A program made the position numbers and the translations under genes. The notes below the pieces were generated by a model that worked only from the letters and a program-made list of their open reading frames with translations, had not been told where the DNA came from and ran no database searches. From the NCBI RefSeq assembly GCF_000282115.1, contig NZ_AKJY01000014.1, positions 272,919 to 336,918 on the forward strand: a stretch of 64,000 nt of DNA. Reading direction: 5' to 3'. Shown piece after piece: positions 26,640 through 35,482 of this stretch (within the stretch, counting starts at the first letter, position 1; every line of letters starts with the position of its first letter). The stretch is from Chryseobacterium populi (lineage in GTDB: Bacteria; Bacteroidota; Bacteroidia; Flavobacteriales; Weeksellaceae).

Positions 26640-26754
26640 ATTTTTAATTATAGTTTTAAAACAATTTCTGTCAAAAATAGAAAAAATCAATTTATATTGT
26701 CCGTCATGCAGATTTTCCCGTCATTTGTATAGAATTTTTTTCGAAGATTAATAT

Positions 26755-28005
26755 ATGGAAAATGCTGTTCTTATTACCATTGGTGATGAAATCCTTTCAG
26801 GGAACACGGTGGATACCAATTCTAATTTTATTGCTACCGAACTTAAAAACATAGGCATCAGAGTTTCTCAGATTTTTACGATCTCAGATGAAATTGAAAC
26901 CATCAAAAATACATTACAGTCTGCTTTTGAAATGGGTGATCTGGTGATTACAACCGGTGGATTGGGCCCTACCCGGGATGATAAAACCAAAAAAGCCCTT
27001 GCAGAATTTTTCAATGATGAAATCACTTTGGATGAAGTTACCTTTGAACATCTTAGAGGGTATATGGAAAGACGGGGCCGTCTGGATATTCTTGAAAGAA
27101 ACAGGGAACAGGCTTTTGTTCCTGCAAAATCTACAGTTTTTCAGAACCAGTACGGAACGGCACCGTGTATGATGATGAAGCTGGATGGTAAATTAAGCTT
27201 CAGCCTTCCGGGGGTTCCTTATGAAGTAAAGCCATTGGTTAAAGATCAGATTATTCCTTATTTAAAAGAGCATTTTAATCTGAATTATATTGTCACAAGA
27301 ATAATTTCTGTGGTCGGAATCCCTGAAAGTATCCTGGCGGATATGATTGAAAACTGGGAACTTACCCTGCCTGAAAATTTAACACTGTCTTACTTGCCAA
27401 TCGGTACCCGTGTTAAGCTGAGATTAACGGCAACCGGAGATAATGAAAGAGTTCTGCAACAGCAGCTTGAAGAAGAAATTGAAAAGTTATTTCCTTTAAT
27501 CGGGGACAGTATTGTTGCTACTACAGAAGATAAAATTGAGAAAATTCTTGGAGAATTACTGAGTGAAAGAAAAATGACGATTTCAACGGCGGAAAGCTGT
27601 ACGGGAGGAGAATTGGCGAGACTGATCACCTCAAATTCCGGGAGCTCACAATATTTTATGGGGGGAATTGTGCCTTACGCCACAGAAAAGAAAATTGAAA
27701 TATTAAAAGTTTCTAAAAATACGGTAGACCAGTATACGGTAGTAAGCGAACAGGTCGCTCAGGAAATGGCAAAAGGCTGCCAGCAATTATTTGATACTGA
27801 TATTTCCCTGTCTACAACAGGCGTTGCAGGCCCGGGAAAAGGAGAGGATGGAAAAGAGGTAGGAACTGTTTTTTACACGATCAGGGTTAAAGATCAGGAA
27901 CGGACATTCAAATTGTATATGCCCCATTTGGAAAGAGCAGATTTTATTTATTTTGTTTCCCAGAAGATGATCCAGGATCTGGTAAGGATACTGGTAAATG
28001 GTTAA
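26755..28005 (+). CDS. CinA-like nicotinamide-nucleotide amidase/competence protein
   Basis: 416 residues, full two-domain length. The N-terminal MoCF-like domain (about 1-170) has GDEILSGNTVDTNS and TTGGLGPTRDD. The C-terminal CinA domain (about 260-416) has TAESCTGGELARLIT and STTGVAGPGKGEDGKEVGTV. The C-terminal domain deamidates nicotinamide mononucleotide, recycling pyridine nucleotides, and some members also have ADP-ribose pyrophosphatase activity in the N-domain. Both motifs look intact. Confidence 0.92.
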   Translation: MENAVLITIGDEILSGNTVDTNSNFIATELKNIGIRVSQIFTISDEIETIKNTLQSAFEMGDLVITTGGLGPTRDDKTKKALAEFFNDEITLDEVTFEHLRGYMERRGRLDILERNREQAFVPAKSTVFQNQYGTAPCMMMKLDGKLSFSLPGVPYEVKPLVKDQIIPYLKEHFNLNYIVTRIISVVGIPESILADMIENWELTLPENLTLSYLPIGTRVKLRLTATGDNERVLQQQLEEEIEKLFPLIGDSIVATTEDKIEKILGELLSERKMTISTAESCTGGELARLITSNSGSSQYFMGGIVPYATEKKIEILKVSKNTVDQYTVVSEQVAQEMAKGCQQLFDTDISLSTTGVAGPGKGEDGKEVGTVFYTIRVKDQERTFKLYMPHLERADFIYFVSQKMIQDLVRILVNG

Positions 28006-28090
28006 AAAATCAGTAGGTTTTTAATATTTTTTTTAATTAATTTCTATACGGTTTTTCACGCTTTCTGGAATTCAATTCAAGAAATAACAA

Positions 28091-28337
28091 GACGTGGACG
28101 ACTCAAAACATATTTTCAAGCCAATAACAAAAACGCTGGGGAAATGTACAGTGGGGTCACGGTTTTTTTATCTTTATTGCAGTGCTTCTTTTTCTGGAAC
28201 TGAACGTAAGGATGAGGCTGGATAAAAGTCCGAAAATTCCCCTAAACAGCAGTTTGAGAAAAGCACTGGAAAACGAAATGCAGTCCTGGGGATTCCTGAA
28301 AAGAACCGGTAATGTAAAGGAAGTAATAACGTCTTAA
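28091..28337 (+). pseudogene. Possible decayed coding fragment with a frameshift
   Basis: There is no complete gene in 28006-28414, but protein-like sequence is visible. One frame reads DVDDSKHIFKPITKTLGK and then another continues WGHGFFIFIAVLLFLELNVR with a hydrophobic helix, and ends KRTGNVKEVITS before a stop at 28335-28337. Neither part has a start codon or family I recognise. I read this as the 3' end of a gene broken by a frameshift near 28140; a chance open frame cannot be excluded. Confidence 0.35.
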
Positions 28338-28414
28338 ATATTTATTAATTTAATTTTAAAAAAAAGTAACGAATCTCAAAAAAAAGAGACATATTTACAT
28401 AAATTGTTATTCTA

Positions 28415-30472
28415 ATGAAAAAACTAACGCTTTCTTTGTTTTTATTAACGGGAATCTGCTCACAGAACATGGTGAGTGCACAGGCTAAAGCAACAACAAA
28501 AACAGTGAATACAACGGATAAAGGCTTAGACCTTAGTTTGATGGACAAATCTGTTCGTCCGCAGGATGATTTTTATAACTATGTGAGTGGAACCTGGATG
28601 AAAACGGCCAAGATCCCGTCTGATAAACCGACTTGGGGAAGCTTCAACAAATTGGCTGATGATACAGACAATAACTCAATGACGATTTTAAACTCGCTTC
28701 TGAAAGATAAATTTGCAGACGGAAGTGAAGGGAAAAAGATTCAGGATCTGTATGCAACGTACATGAATATGCAGAAAAGAAATGCAGACGGAATCAAACC
28801 TATTCAGGAAAACCTGTCTAAAATTGATGCCATCAAAAACCTTACTGACCTTCAGAATTACCTTACTTCCGTAACGAAAGAAGGTGAAAATACATTCTAT
28901 GGCTGGGGTGTAGATGCAGATCTTAAAGATTCTAAAATGAACGCTGTTTACCTGGGGAATGCTTCTCTTGGATTAGGAAGAGATTATTACCAGAAAGTAA
29001 ACGATAAAAATACGGAAGCACTTGCTGAATATCAGAAATATGTAGCTTCTATGCTGAAAGAATTAGGCTATAAAAATGCAGACGAAGCAGCAAAAGGAAT
29101 TGTAGATTACGAAAAGAGTATTGCACAGACGTATCTTACCAATGAGCAGAGCCGTGATAATACACTTCAGTACAACCCGAAAACAATGGCAGAGCTTTCT
29201 GCTTTGGTAAAAAATGTTGACCTTCCTGCTTACCTGAAAAAAGTAGGAGTAAATTCAGATAAAGTAATCATTGGGGAATTAGGATATTACAAAAAATTTG
29301 ATCAGTTGGTAAGTGCTCAAAACCTGCCTGTAATCAAAGATTATCTAAAATTCCATATGATCAACGGAAGTGCTTCTTACTTGAGTGAAAACCTTGGAAA
29401 TATGAGATTTGCTTTCTATGGTAAATACCTTAGAGGGCAACAGGAGCAAAGAGCCCTTAACAAAAGAGGTTATGAGCTGATCAATGGTTCTCTTGGAGAA
29501 GCCTTCGGTAAATTGTATGTTGAAAAATACTTCCCTGCAGAGGCAAAAGCTCAGATGGTTGAATTAATTGATTATTTAAAGAAAAGCTTTGCCGTTCACA
29601 TCAACAATTTAGCATGGATGTCTTCTACAACCAAAGAGAAAGCAATGCAGAAATTAAATAAATTTACTGTAAAAGTTGCTTATCCTGATAAATGGAAAGA
29701 TTATTCCAAATTAAATATCGTTTCTGAAGCTAAAGGAGGAAATTTATATTCTAACCTTCAGAATATTACAGAATGGAAATACAATAAAGATTTGGCTAAA
29801 ATCGGAAAGCCGGTTGATAAATCAGAGTGGGGAATGACCCCGCAAACAGTAAATGCCTATTACAACCCGGTAAACAACGAAATCGTATTCCCTGCTGCAA
29901 TCCTTCAGCCACCTTTCTTCAATCCTAAAGCAGATGCTGCGGTAAACTTCGGTGGAATTGGTGCTGTTATCGGTCACGAAATGAGCCACGGATTCGATGA
30001 TTCAGGAGCTCAGTTTGATGCAGACGGAAACCTGGTAGACTGGTGGACTCCGGAAGACAAAGCCAACTTCGAGAAAGCTACAAAAGCTCTTGCCGCTCAA
30101 TACGATAAATATGAGCCGGTAAAAGGAACTTTTGTAAACGGTACCTTCACAAACGGTGAAAACATTGCTGACTTAGGTGGTGTAAATATTGCTTACGATG
30201 CATTACAAATGTATTTAAAAGATAAAGGAAATCCTGGTGTGATCAGTGGATTTACACAAGATCAGAGATTCTTCTTAAGCTGGGCAACAGTCTGGAGAAC
30301 ATTGTCAAGTGAGAAATACATGATCAATCAGGTAAAAACAGATCCGCATTCTCCTGGATACTTCAGAAGTTTCGGTCCGTTAACCAATGTTGATGCATTC
30401 TATAAAGCATTCGATGTAAAACAGGGAGACAAATTATACAAAGCTCCTCAGGACAGAATCAAAATCTGGTAA
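28415..30472 (+). CDS. M13-family zinc metallopeptidase (PepO/neprilysin type), secreted
   Basis: 685 residues with a signal peptide (to about SVQA). Zinc endopeptidase signature HEMSH at residues 521-525, followed by the third ligand Glu in NGENIADLGGV (ExxxD), the substrate-binding NAYYNP, and the C-terminal CxxW-like ending IKIW, as in neprilysin/PepO enzymes that cleave oligopeptides. Mature length is normal. A paralogue follows directly (30695-32791). Localisation is periplasmic or surface. Confidence 0.95.
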   Translation: MKKLTLSLFLLTGICSQNMVSAQAKATTKTVNTTDKGLDLSLMDKSVRPQDDFYNYVSGTWMKTAKIPSDKPTWGSFNKLADDTDNNSMTILNSLLKDKFADGSEGKKIQDLYATYMNMQKRNADGIKPIQENLSKIDAIKNLTDLQNYLTSVTKEGENTFYGWGVDADLKDSKMNAVYLGNASLGLGRDYYQKVNDKNTEALAEYQKYVASMLKELGYKNADEAAKGIVDYEKSIAQTYLTNEQSRDNTLQYNPKTMAELSALVKNVDLPAYLKKVGVNSDKVIIGELGYYKKFDQLVSAQNLPVIKDYLKFHMINGSASYLSENLGNMRFAFYGKYLRGQQEQRALNKRGYELINGSLGEAFGKLYVEKYFPAEAKAQMVELIDYLKKSFAVHINNLAWMSSTTKEKAMQKLNKFTVKVAYPDKWKDYSKLNIVSEAKGGNLYSNLQNITEWKYNKDLAKIGKPVDKSEWGMTPQTVNAYYNPVNNEIVFPAAILQPPFFNPKADAAVNFGGIGAVIGHEMSHGFDDSGAQFDADGNLVDWWTPEDKANFEKATKALAAQYDKYEPVKGTFVNGTFTNGENIADLGGVNIAYDALQMYLKDKGNPGVISGFTQDQRFFLSWATVWRTLSSEKYMINQVKTDPHSPGYFRSFGPLTNVDAFYKAFDVKQGDKLYKAPQDRIKIW

Positions 30473-30481
30473 AAATAGAAG

Positions 30482-30507
30482 ACCGCTCAGAAATGAGCGG
30501 TTTTTTG
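30482..30507 (+). terminator. Terminator between the two M13 peptidase genes
   Basis: accgctca (30482-30489) pairs with tgagcggt (30494-30501) around GAAA, followed by T-rich sequence. It separates the two genes. Confidence 0.8.
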
Positions 30508-30654
30508 TTTAAAAAAGATTAGAAGCTAGAAATTTAGAAAAGAAAACAGTAAAGGGAGAATGATATCCCATAGCTTATAACTCATAACTTATAATTCATC
30601 ACTCAATAAATTTTCCCATTTTCAAATTACACATAATAGTATTCTCTAAATTTG

Positions 30655-30662
30655 TATATTTG
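30655..30662 (+). promoter_or_regulatory. -7 box of the second M13 peptidase gene
   Basis: TATATTTG matches TAnnTTTG, 32 bases before the ATG at 30695. Confidence 0.6.
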
Positions 30663-30694
30663 ATAAGTTTGTGTCAAATCAAAAATTACCTTTA

Positions 30695-32791
30695 ATGAAA
30701 AAGCTAAACATTGGAATACTTGCCTTATCAGGGATTGTATTTTTAAATTCGTGCGGTACAGCCAAAACTGCAGAGACAACTACTAAAACAGAAACTACTG
30801 TGGCTGTTACAGAACCCGTAAAAGAAGAAGTGAAGGAAGAAGGGATTAATTTGTCCTATATGGATAAAAGTGTTCGTCCACAGGATGATTTTTTTAATTA
30901 CGTTAACGGAAATTGGGTTAAAACAACTCAGATCCCTTCTGATAAAGCAAGCTGGGGATCTTTCAATGCCTTGAGAGAAAATGTAGATGATGCCTCCCTG
31001 GATATTCTCAACAAGATTTTATCTGAAAAATATGAAGCAGGTTCTGAAGGACAGAAAATCCAGAATCTATATGCCTCTTTCATGGATCTTAGCAAAAGGA
31101 ATGCTGATGGTCTTGCTCCGATCAAAGGAGATCTCGCCAAAATCGATGCCATTAAAAATAGTAATGATCTTCAGAAATACCTTCTGGAAGCAACGAGATT
31201 GGGTGATAATTCTTTCTACGGATGGAGAGTGGGTGCAGATATGAAGAATTCTAAAATGAATGCAGTATATCTTGGCGGTCCGGATCTTGGTCTGGGAAGA
31301 GATTATTATCAGAAAGTAAATGAAGCCAATACCAAAACTTTAGCTGAATATCAAAGCTATGTAGGTAAATTATTTGGAGTATTAGGGTATAAAAATTCAA
31401 CACAGGCTGCCCAGAATGTAGTAGATTTTGAAAAACAGCTGGCTAATTATCTTTTAACATTAGAACAAAACAGAGATGCCAATTTAAGATACAACCCCAA
31501 AAACGTATCTGAGTTATCAGGACTGGTGAAAAATGTTGATTTAGCTAAATATCTGTCTGATGCAGGCGTTAAAACCGATAAAGTAATCATTGGTGAGCTG
31601 AAATATTATCAGAATATGGATCAGTTTTTGAATCAGAAAAACCTTCCGTTGCTGAAAGATTATTTAAAATATCATGTCATCAATGGAAATGCAAGCAATC
31701 TGGATGAAAACCTGGAGCAGATCCGTTTCGATTTCTATTCCAAATACCTTCAGGGGCAAAAAGAGCAGCGTCCGATGAATAAAAGAGGCTTATCTCTGGT
31801 AAACGGTGTTCTTGGAGAAGCTTTCGGAAAGTTGTATGTTGAAAAATATTTCACTCCCGAAGCTAAGCAGCAGATGGAGACGTATATCGACTACCTTTTA
31901 AAATCATTCAAGACCCATATTAATGAAATGGATTGGATGTCTGCAGAAACAAAAGTAAAAGCGCAGGAGAAATTATCTAAATTCACCGTGAAAATTGCTT
32001 ACCCTGATCAATGGAAAGACTACACCAAATTGAAAGTGGAATCACCGGACCAGGGAGCAACCTTATATTCCAATTTACAGAATGTAGCGGCATGGCAATA
32101 TCAGAGAAGCCTGGATAAAGTAGGAAAGCCGGTTGATAAAACAGAATGGGGGATGACCCCGCAAACTGTAAATGCTTACTATAACGGTTCAAATAACGAA
32201 ATCGTTTTCCCGGCAGCTATTCTTCAGCCTCCTTTCTATAATCCGAAAGCAGATGCAGCCGTCAACTTCGGTGGCATCGGTGCGGTAATCGGTCACGAAA
32301 TTTCTCATGGTTTTGATGACAGTGGCTCCCGTTTCGACGGTGACGGAAACCTTAATAACTGGTGGACGGATGCAGACCGTAAAAATTTTGATGCAAAAGT
32401 GGGGCAGCTGGCTTCACAATATAACGCTTATGAACCTGTAAAAGGAAGCTTTGTCAACGGTAAATTCACAAGTGGAGAAAATATCGGTGACTTAGGTGGA
32501 GTAGCGGTAGCTTATGATGCATTACAGATGTATCTTAAAGATCACGGAAACCCGGGATTGATCAGTGGATTTAATCAGGATCAGAGATTCTTTATGAGCT
32601 GGGCAACAGTCTGGAGAACAAAATCTACAGATCAGTATATGGTAAACCAGGTGAAAACAGACCCGCATTCTCCGGGATATTTCAGAGCTTTCGGTCCGTT
32701 GGTAAACCAGGATGCCTTTATTAAAGCATTTGATATCAAACCCGGAGACAAATTATATAAAGCTCCTCAGGATAGAATAAAAATTTGGTAA
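30695..32791 (+). CDS. M13-family zinc metallopeptidase, lipoprotein paralogue
   Basis: 698 residues. It is closely similar to the preceding gene over its length (for example the shared DKSVRPQDDFFNYV and QVKTDPHSPGYFR), but it begins with a lipoprotein signal, lipobox FLNSC, and a Thr/Glu-rich linker, so it should be membrane anchored. Catalytic HEISH at residues 534-538 and NIGDLGG are intact. An in-frame GTG 8 codons upstream is rejected, because the lipoprotein signal begins at the ATG at 30695. The pair looks like a tandem duplication with different final locations. Confidence 0.95.
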   Translation: MKKLNIGILALSGIVFLNSCGTAKTAETTTKTETTVAVTEPVKEEVKEEGINLSYMDKSVRPQDDFFNYVNGNWVKTTQIPSDKASWGSFNALRENVDDASLDILNKILSEKYEAGSEGQKIQNLYASFMDLSKRNADGLAPIKGDLAKIDAIKNSNDLQKYLLEATRLGDNSFYGWRVGADMKNSKMNAVYLGGPDLGLGRDYYQKVNEANTKTLAEYQSYVGKLFGVLGYKNSTQAAQNVVDFEKQLANYLLTLEQNRDANLRYNPKNVSELSGLVKNVDLAKYLSDAGVKTDKVIIGELKYYQNMDQFLNQKNLPLLKDYLKYHVINGNASNLDENLEQIRFDFYSKYLQGQKEQRPMNKRGLSLVNGVLGEAFGKLYVEKYFTPEAKQQMETYIDYLLKSFKTHINEMDWMSAETKVKAQEKLSKFTVKIAYPDQWKDYTKLKVESPDQGATLYSNLQNVAAWQYQRSLDKVGKPVDKTEWGMTPQTVNAYYNGSNNEIVFPAAILQPPFYNPKADAAVNFGGIGAVIGHEISHGFDDSGSRFDGDGNLNNWWTDADRKNFDAKVGQLASQYNAYEPVKGSFVNGKFTSGENIGDLGGVAVAYDALQMYLKDHGNPGLISGFNQDQRFFMSWATVWRTKSTDQYMVNQVKTDPHSPGYFRAFGPLVNQDAFIKAFDIKPGDKLYKAPQDRIKIW

Positions 32792-32819
32792 TACAGCCAA
32801 AAATTGTTAGAAAAAAGAG

Positions 32820-32846
32820 CGCATCTGTTTTGATGCGTTTTTTTTA
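32820..32846 (+). terminator. Intrinsic terminator after the second M13 gene
   Basis: cgcatc (32820-32825) pairs with gatgcg (32832-32837) around a 6-base loop, followed by a long T-run. Confidence 0.8.
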
Positions 32847-33050
32847 TTATTTTTTTCATAGATTAGTGATATGAAAATAGCAATTTTGTATCGCATATAA
32901 TTAACTGAATTAAATATTTCAAGAAAAATCTTAGCAAAATTTTGTATGTTACAGTTTTTTTTTAAATTTAAACATTGGATTGGTGACTTGTTTGATTCAT
33001 CAGCAAAAAACAAATCCAGACTAAATCAAAAATCTCAAAATAATAATAAT

Positions 33051-33497
33051 ATGGCAATGTTTAATTATGGTGTTGGCGGAAACGAGGTAAAAGTAGACGC
33101 TAATGAAGCTATTCAGGAAATACAGGAAAATAAGTCATTGATTGTGAGCCAGCTTACAACTGAAGAGTCTTATACCCCTGAAATTGTAACAGGATTAAAG
33201 ACTGTGGAGGATGTTTTCAAACATTTCCAGCCTTCAGTAAGTGTACAGCACGAAACCGAAGATGGTAATGTAGTGGAAGAAGAATTCCGTTTTCAGAATC
33301 TTGGGGACTTCACTCCTAAAAATCTTACCCAGAAATCAAATTATTTACAGCAACTTAGCATGGAACAGGAGCAATATAATAAAATTGTACGTCAGCTGAA
33401 GACAAATAAAATTCTGCGTAATATGCTGGAGAATGAGCAGACAAGAGCTGCTTTTATAGAAGTATTAAAGGACGTGGCACAAGAACTTGAAAAATAA
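33051..33497 (+). CDS. tssB: Type VI secretion contractile sheath small subunit
   Basis: 148 residues from the ATG at 33051 (MAMFNYGVGGNEVKVDANEA). A longer open frame starts 35 codons earlier with Phe/Lys-rich residues unlike the family and is rejected. The protein matches the Bacteroidota (T6SS subtype iii) form of TssB/VipA: a short N-domain, FKHFQPSVSVQ and a helical C-terminus. With TssC it builds the contractile sheath. The tssC gene follows after 20 bases. No other T6SS genes are in the window. Confidence 0.85.
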   Translation: MAMFNYGVGGNEVKVDANEAIQEIQENKSLIVSQLTTEESYTPEIVTGLKTVEDVFKHFQPSVSVQHETEDGNVVEEEFRFQNLGDFTPKNLTQKSNYLQQLSMEQEQYNKIVRQLKTNKILRNMLENEQTRAAFIEVLKDVAQELEK

Positions 33498-33517
33498 TTA
33501 AAGACTTTACACTAATC

Positions 33518-34882
33518 ATGGATAGTAAATTACAACCGGCAGAAAACCAACAACAAGGTCAGCAGCAACAACATTCGGGACAGCCAAAAGGAAATCCCCT
33601 TGCCGAACTCAACAAAATGGGTGGGTTTGGATTTGTAGAATCCGTTGTAGATGGTATTGCCAATATGAACCCTACAAGGAAGGCAAGGAAAGAAATTTTC
33701 CTTAATGACAATAATAAATCAGAAGAAAGAAAAGAGTTACTTCAAAAGATCAACCTCTGGGTGAGTCTTTTAGAAGGAAACGAATCTGCTGATAAAATGG
33801 CTGAAACCTGTAAAAATAAAGCACAGCAGGCCGAACAGAACTTAAAGTCTAATCTGAAAAATGCACTGGATGCAGTTCGTCAGTTAGAAACAAACTATAG
33901 AACGGTTGCCCAGTTTTATAAAAATACAGAACTCGACAAAGTAGACAATGTAAACATCGTCAATGCAAGCCTAGAGCAGCTTTCAGACCTTGATAACCCA
34001 CTGTTTATCGATGCCATTGCAGAAGAATTCAAAAGTTACTACGATCGTTTAGACCTTAGAGACAACTATTCTATCTTTGCGGTTCCCGGGTACCTTGGAT
34101 CAAATAAAGTGATTGAGAAATGGGCGAAAATCTGTAACGAAAACAAAGTAATGATGGTTACCGATTTTGCTAATCTTGATAAACCGGATGATGTGGTAGA
34201 TTTATTCCATTCTGCTAACCTTACAGGAGGTGAACTTCACAGAAGTAATGTAATCATGACCTGTAACTGGCTTGTAGGGCGTGGAAGAGCAGAGGAAGTA
34301 GGGGAAGAAGAAAATGTAGAGCTTCCGCCTTCAACTTCATTAGCCGGAAAAATCCATAAAACATTAATGTCTCAGGTAGCTGCAGGTAAAAAACATGGTA
34401 ACATTAACGAAGTAGATGCCGTAAAATTCGAATTGAAGAAAAGTGAAATTTCTCAGTTGGAAAAAATGGGATTGGTACCTATGGTTAACGAATATGGTAA
34501 AATCATGGCATTCTCAGCCAAAACATTATTTACAGGAGACAATATCGGGCTTCAGACCTATTCCGTTGTTCGTGTATTTGACTATGTAACTAAAGTTTTA
34601 TTAGACTTCCTGAACAGAAGAGCATTCGAAAACTGGAATGCGAAAAACGAAGATGATCTGAGAAGACAAATCGTAACGTTCCTGGATAATATCAAAGGAG
34701 CGGATAAACTTATTGAAAAATTCAAAATCGTTCGCTTCGAGCAGGATAAAGTAAATAAAGACAGAGTATGGCTGGATATCCGTTTGACTCCTTATTTCCC
34801 TACAAAAAGTTTCGTTATTAAATTAGACGGGCACAAAGGGGATGATGGTAACGAATGGGATGCAGAATACATTCAGGACTAA
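33518..34882 (+). CDS. tssC: Type VI secretion contractile sheath large subunit
   Basis: 454 residues. The start is Gln-rich (about 8-25), then NPLAELNKMGGFGFVESVVD. The family's conserved C-terminal region is visible (SFVIKLDGHKG near the end, preceded by VWLDIRLTPYFPTKS). It is the Bacteroidota-type TssC/VipB that packs with TssB into the sheath around the inner tube. Usual length for the subtype. Transcribed with tssB, with a terminator directly after. Confidence 0.85.
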   Translation: MDSKLQPAENQQQGQQQQHSGQPKGNPLAELNKMGGFGFVESVVDGIANMNPTRKARKEIFLNDNNKSEERKELLQKINLWVSLLEGNESADKMAETCKNKAQQAEQNLKSNLKNALDAVRQLETNYRTVAQFYKNTELDKVDNVNIVNASLEQLSDLDNPLFIDAIAEEFKSYYDRLDLRDNYSIFAVPGYLGSNKVIEKWAKICNENKVMMVTDFANLDKPDDVVDLFHSANLTGGELHRSNVIMTCNWLVGRGRAEEVGEEENVELPPSTSLAGKIHKTLMSQVAAGKKHGNINEVDAVKFELKKSEISQLEKMGLVPMVNEYGKIMAFSAKTLFTGDNIGLQTYSVVRVFDYVTKVLLDFLNRRAFENWNAKNEDDLRRQIVTFLDNIKGADKLIEKFKIVRFEQDKVNKDRVWLDIRLTPYFPTKSFVIKLDGHKGDDGNEWDAEYIQD

Positions 34883-34901
34883 TTCAACCCATTTTAACAA
34901 T

Positions 34902-34933
34902 AAAAACCGATGTATTCAAACATCGGTTTTTTT
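34902..34933 (+). terminator. Terminator of the tssB-tssC unit
   Basis: aaaaccgatg (34903-34912) pairs with catcggtttt (34921-34930) around an 8-base loop, followed by T. It overlaps the start of a longer open frame of the next gene, so that frame's upstream start can be rejected. Confidence 0.85.
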
Positions 34934-34945
34934 CTACCAAATCAT

Positions 34946-35422
34946 ATGAAAATTAATCTGATTAATAACAAACTGAAGTATTATTGCTTCCTCCCCGTTT
35001 TACTGATGGCTTTTATAGTGAGCTGTGAAAAGCAGCCTATCTCTAAAGATCATAAAGTAGACCTGTTTGCAGACGAAAGACAGGAAGGGAAAGCTTATAT
35101 CATGAATGCAGATGAATGCTATGACGGAAGTGACCTGGTGCTGACAAGCTCTGAAATGAAGCTTGTAGACAGCTCTTCAAGCCGTGGGAAGGCTATTTTT
35201 ATTTATAAGGTAAGTTCAGGAACTCTCTTAAAAACCAAGACGGATTCTGTAATGAAATATCCGTTTGAATTTCTTTCCAATCAAAGGTTAAAACTGAAAA
35301 AAGATTCGATGTATGTCTTTCTCAAAAAATTGGATGGCTACCGTCTTATTGCCGAAGAAAAACATCTGAAATATAAATGGCTTAAAGCGGCTCCGGTATA
35401 TTCGGTAAGTGAAGAAAAATAA
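34946..35422 (+). CDS. Predicted lipoprotein of unknown function
   Basis: 158 residues from the ATG at 34946. The signal sequence ends in lipobox FIVSC (Cys near residue 28), then a charged segment. The mature part has many Ser and Lys and no known motif. The upstream 12-codon extension overlaps the preceding terminator and is rejected. It is not obviously linked to tssBC because of that terminator. Confidence 0.75.
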   Translation: MKINLINNKLKYYCFLPVLLMAFIVSCEKQPISKDHKVDLFADERQEGKAYIMNADECYDGSDLVLTSSEMKLVDSSSSRGKAIFIYKVSSGTLLKTKTDSVMKYPFEFLSNQRLKLKKDSMYVFLKKLDGYRLIAEEKHLKYKWLKAAPVYSVSEEK

Positions 35423-35429
35423 ATAGTTT

Positions 35430-35437
35430 TATCTTTG
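35430..35437 (+). promoter_or_regulatory. -7 box of mutY
   Basis: TATCTTTG matches TAnnTTTG, 45 bases before the mutY ATG. The palindrome at 35450-35471 would then lie in the 5' leader. Confidence 0.6.
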
Positions 35438-35449
35438 TGGAATAATAAG

Positions 35450-35471
35450 ATGCTAAGCATAGTCGAAGCAT
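35450..35471 (+). repeat. REP-like palindrome in the mutY leader
   Basis: A 22-base sequence starting atgct and ending agcat, with tcgaagc inside, resembles a decayed copy of the REP-like arms at 18431-18539. It lies in the predicted mutY leader, 11 bases before the ATG, so it could form a hairpin near the ribosome-binding region. Confidence 0.4.
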
Positions 35472-35482
35472 TTCAATAAACA

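Noticed and set aside
32946..33050. Upstream extension of tssB (35 codons)
   Set aside because: The residues are unlike TssB N-termini; the family sequence starts at the ATG at 33051.
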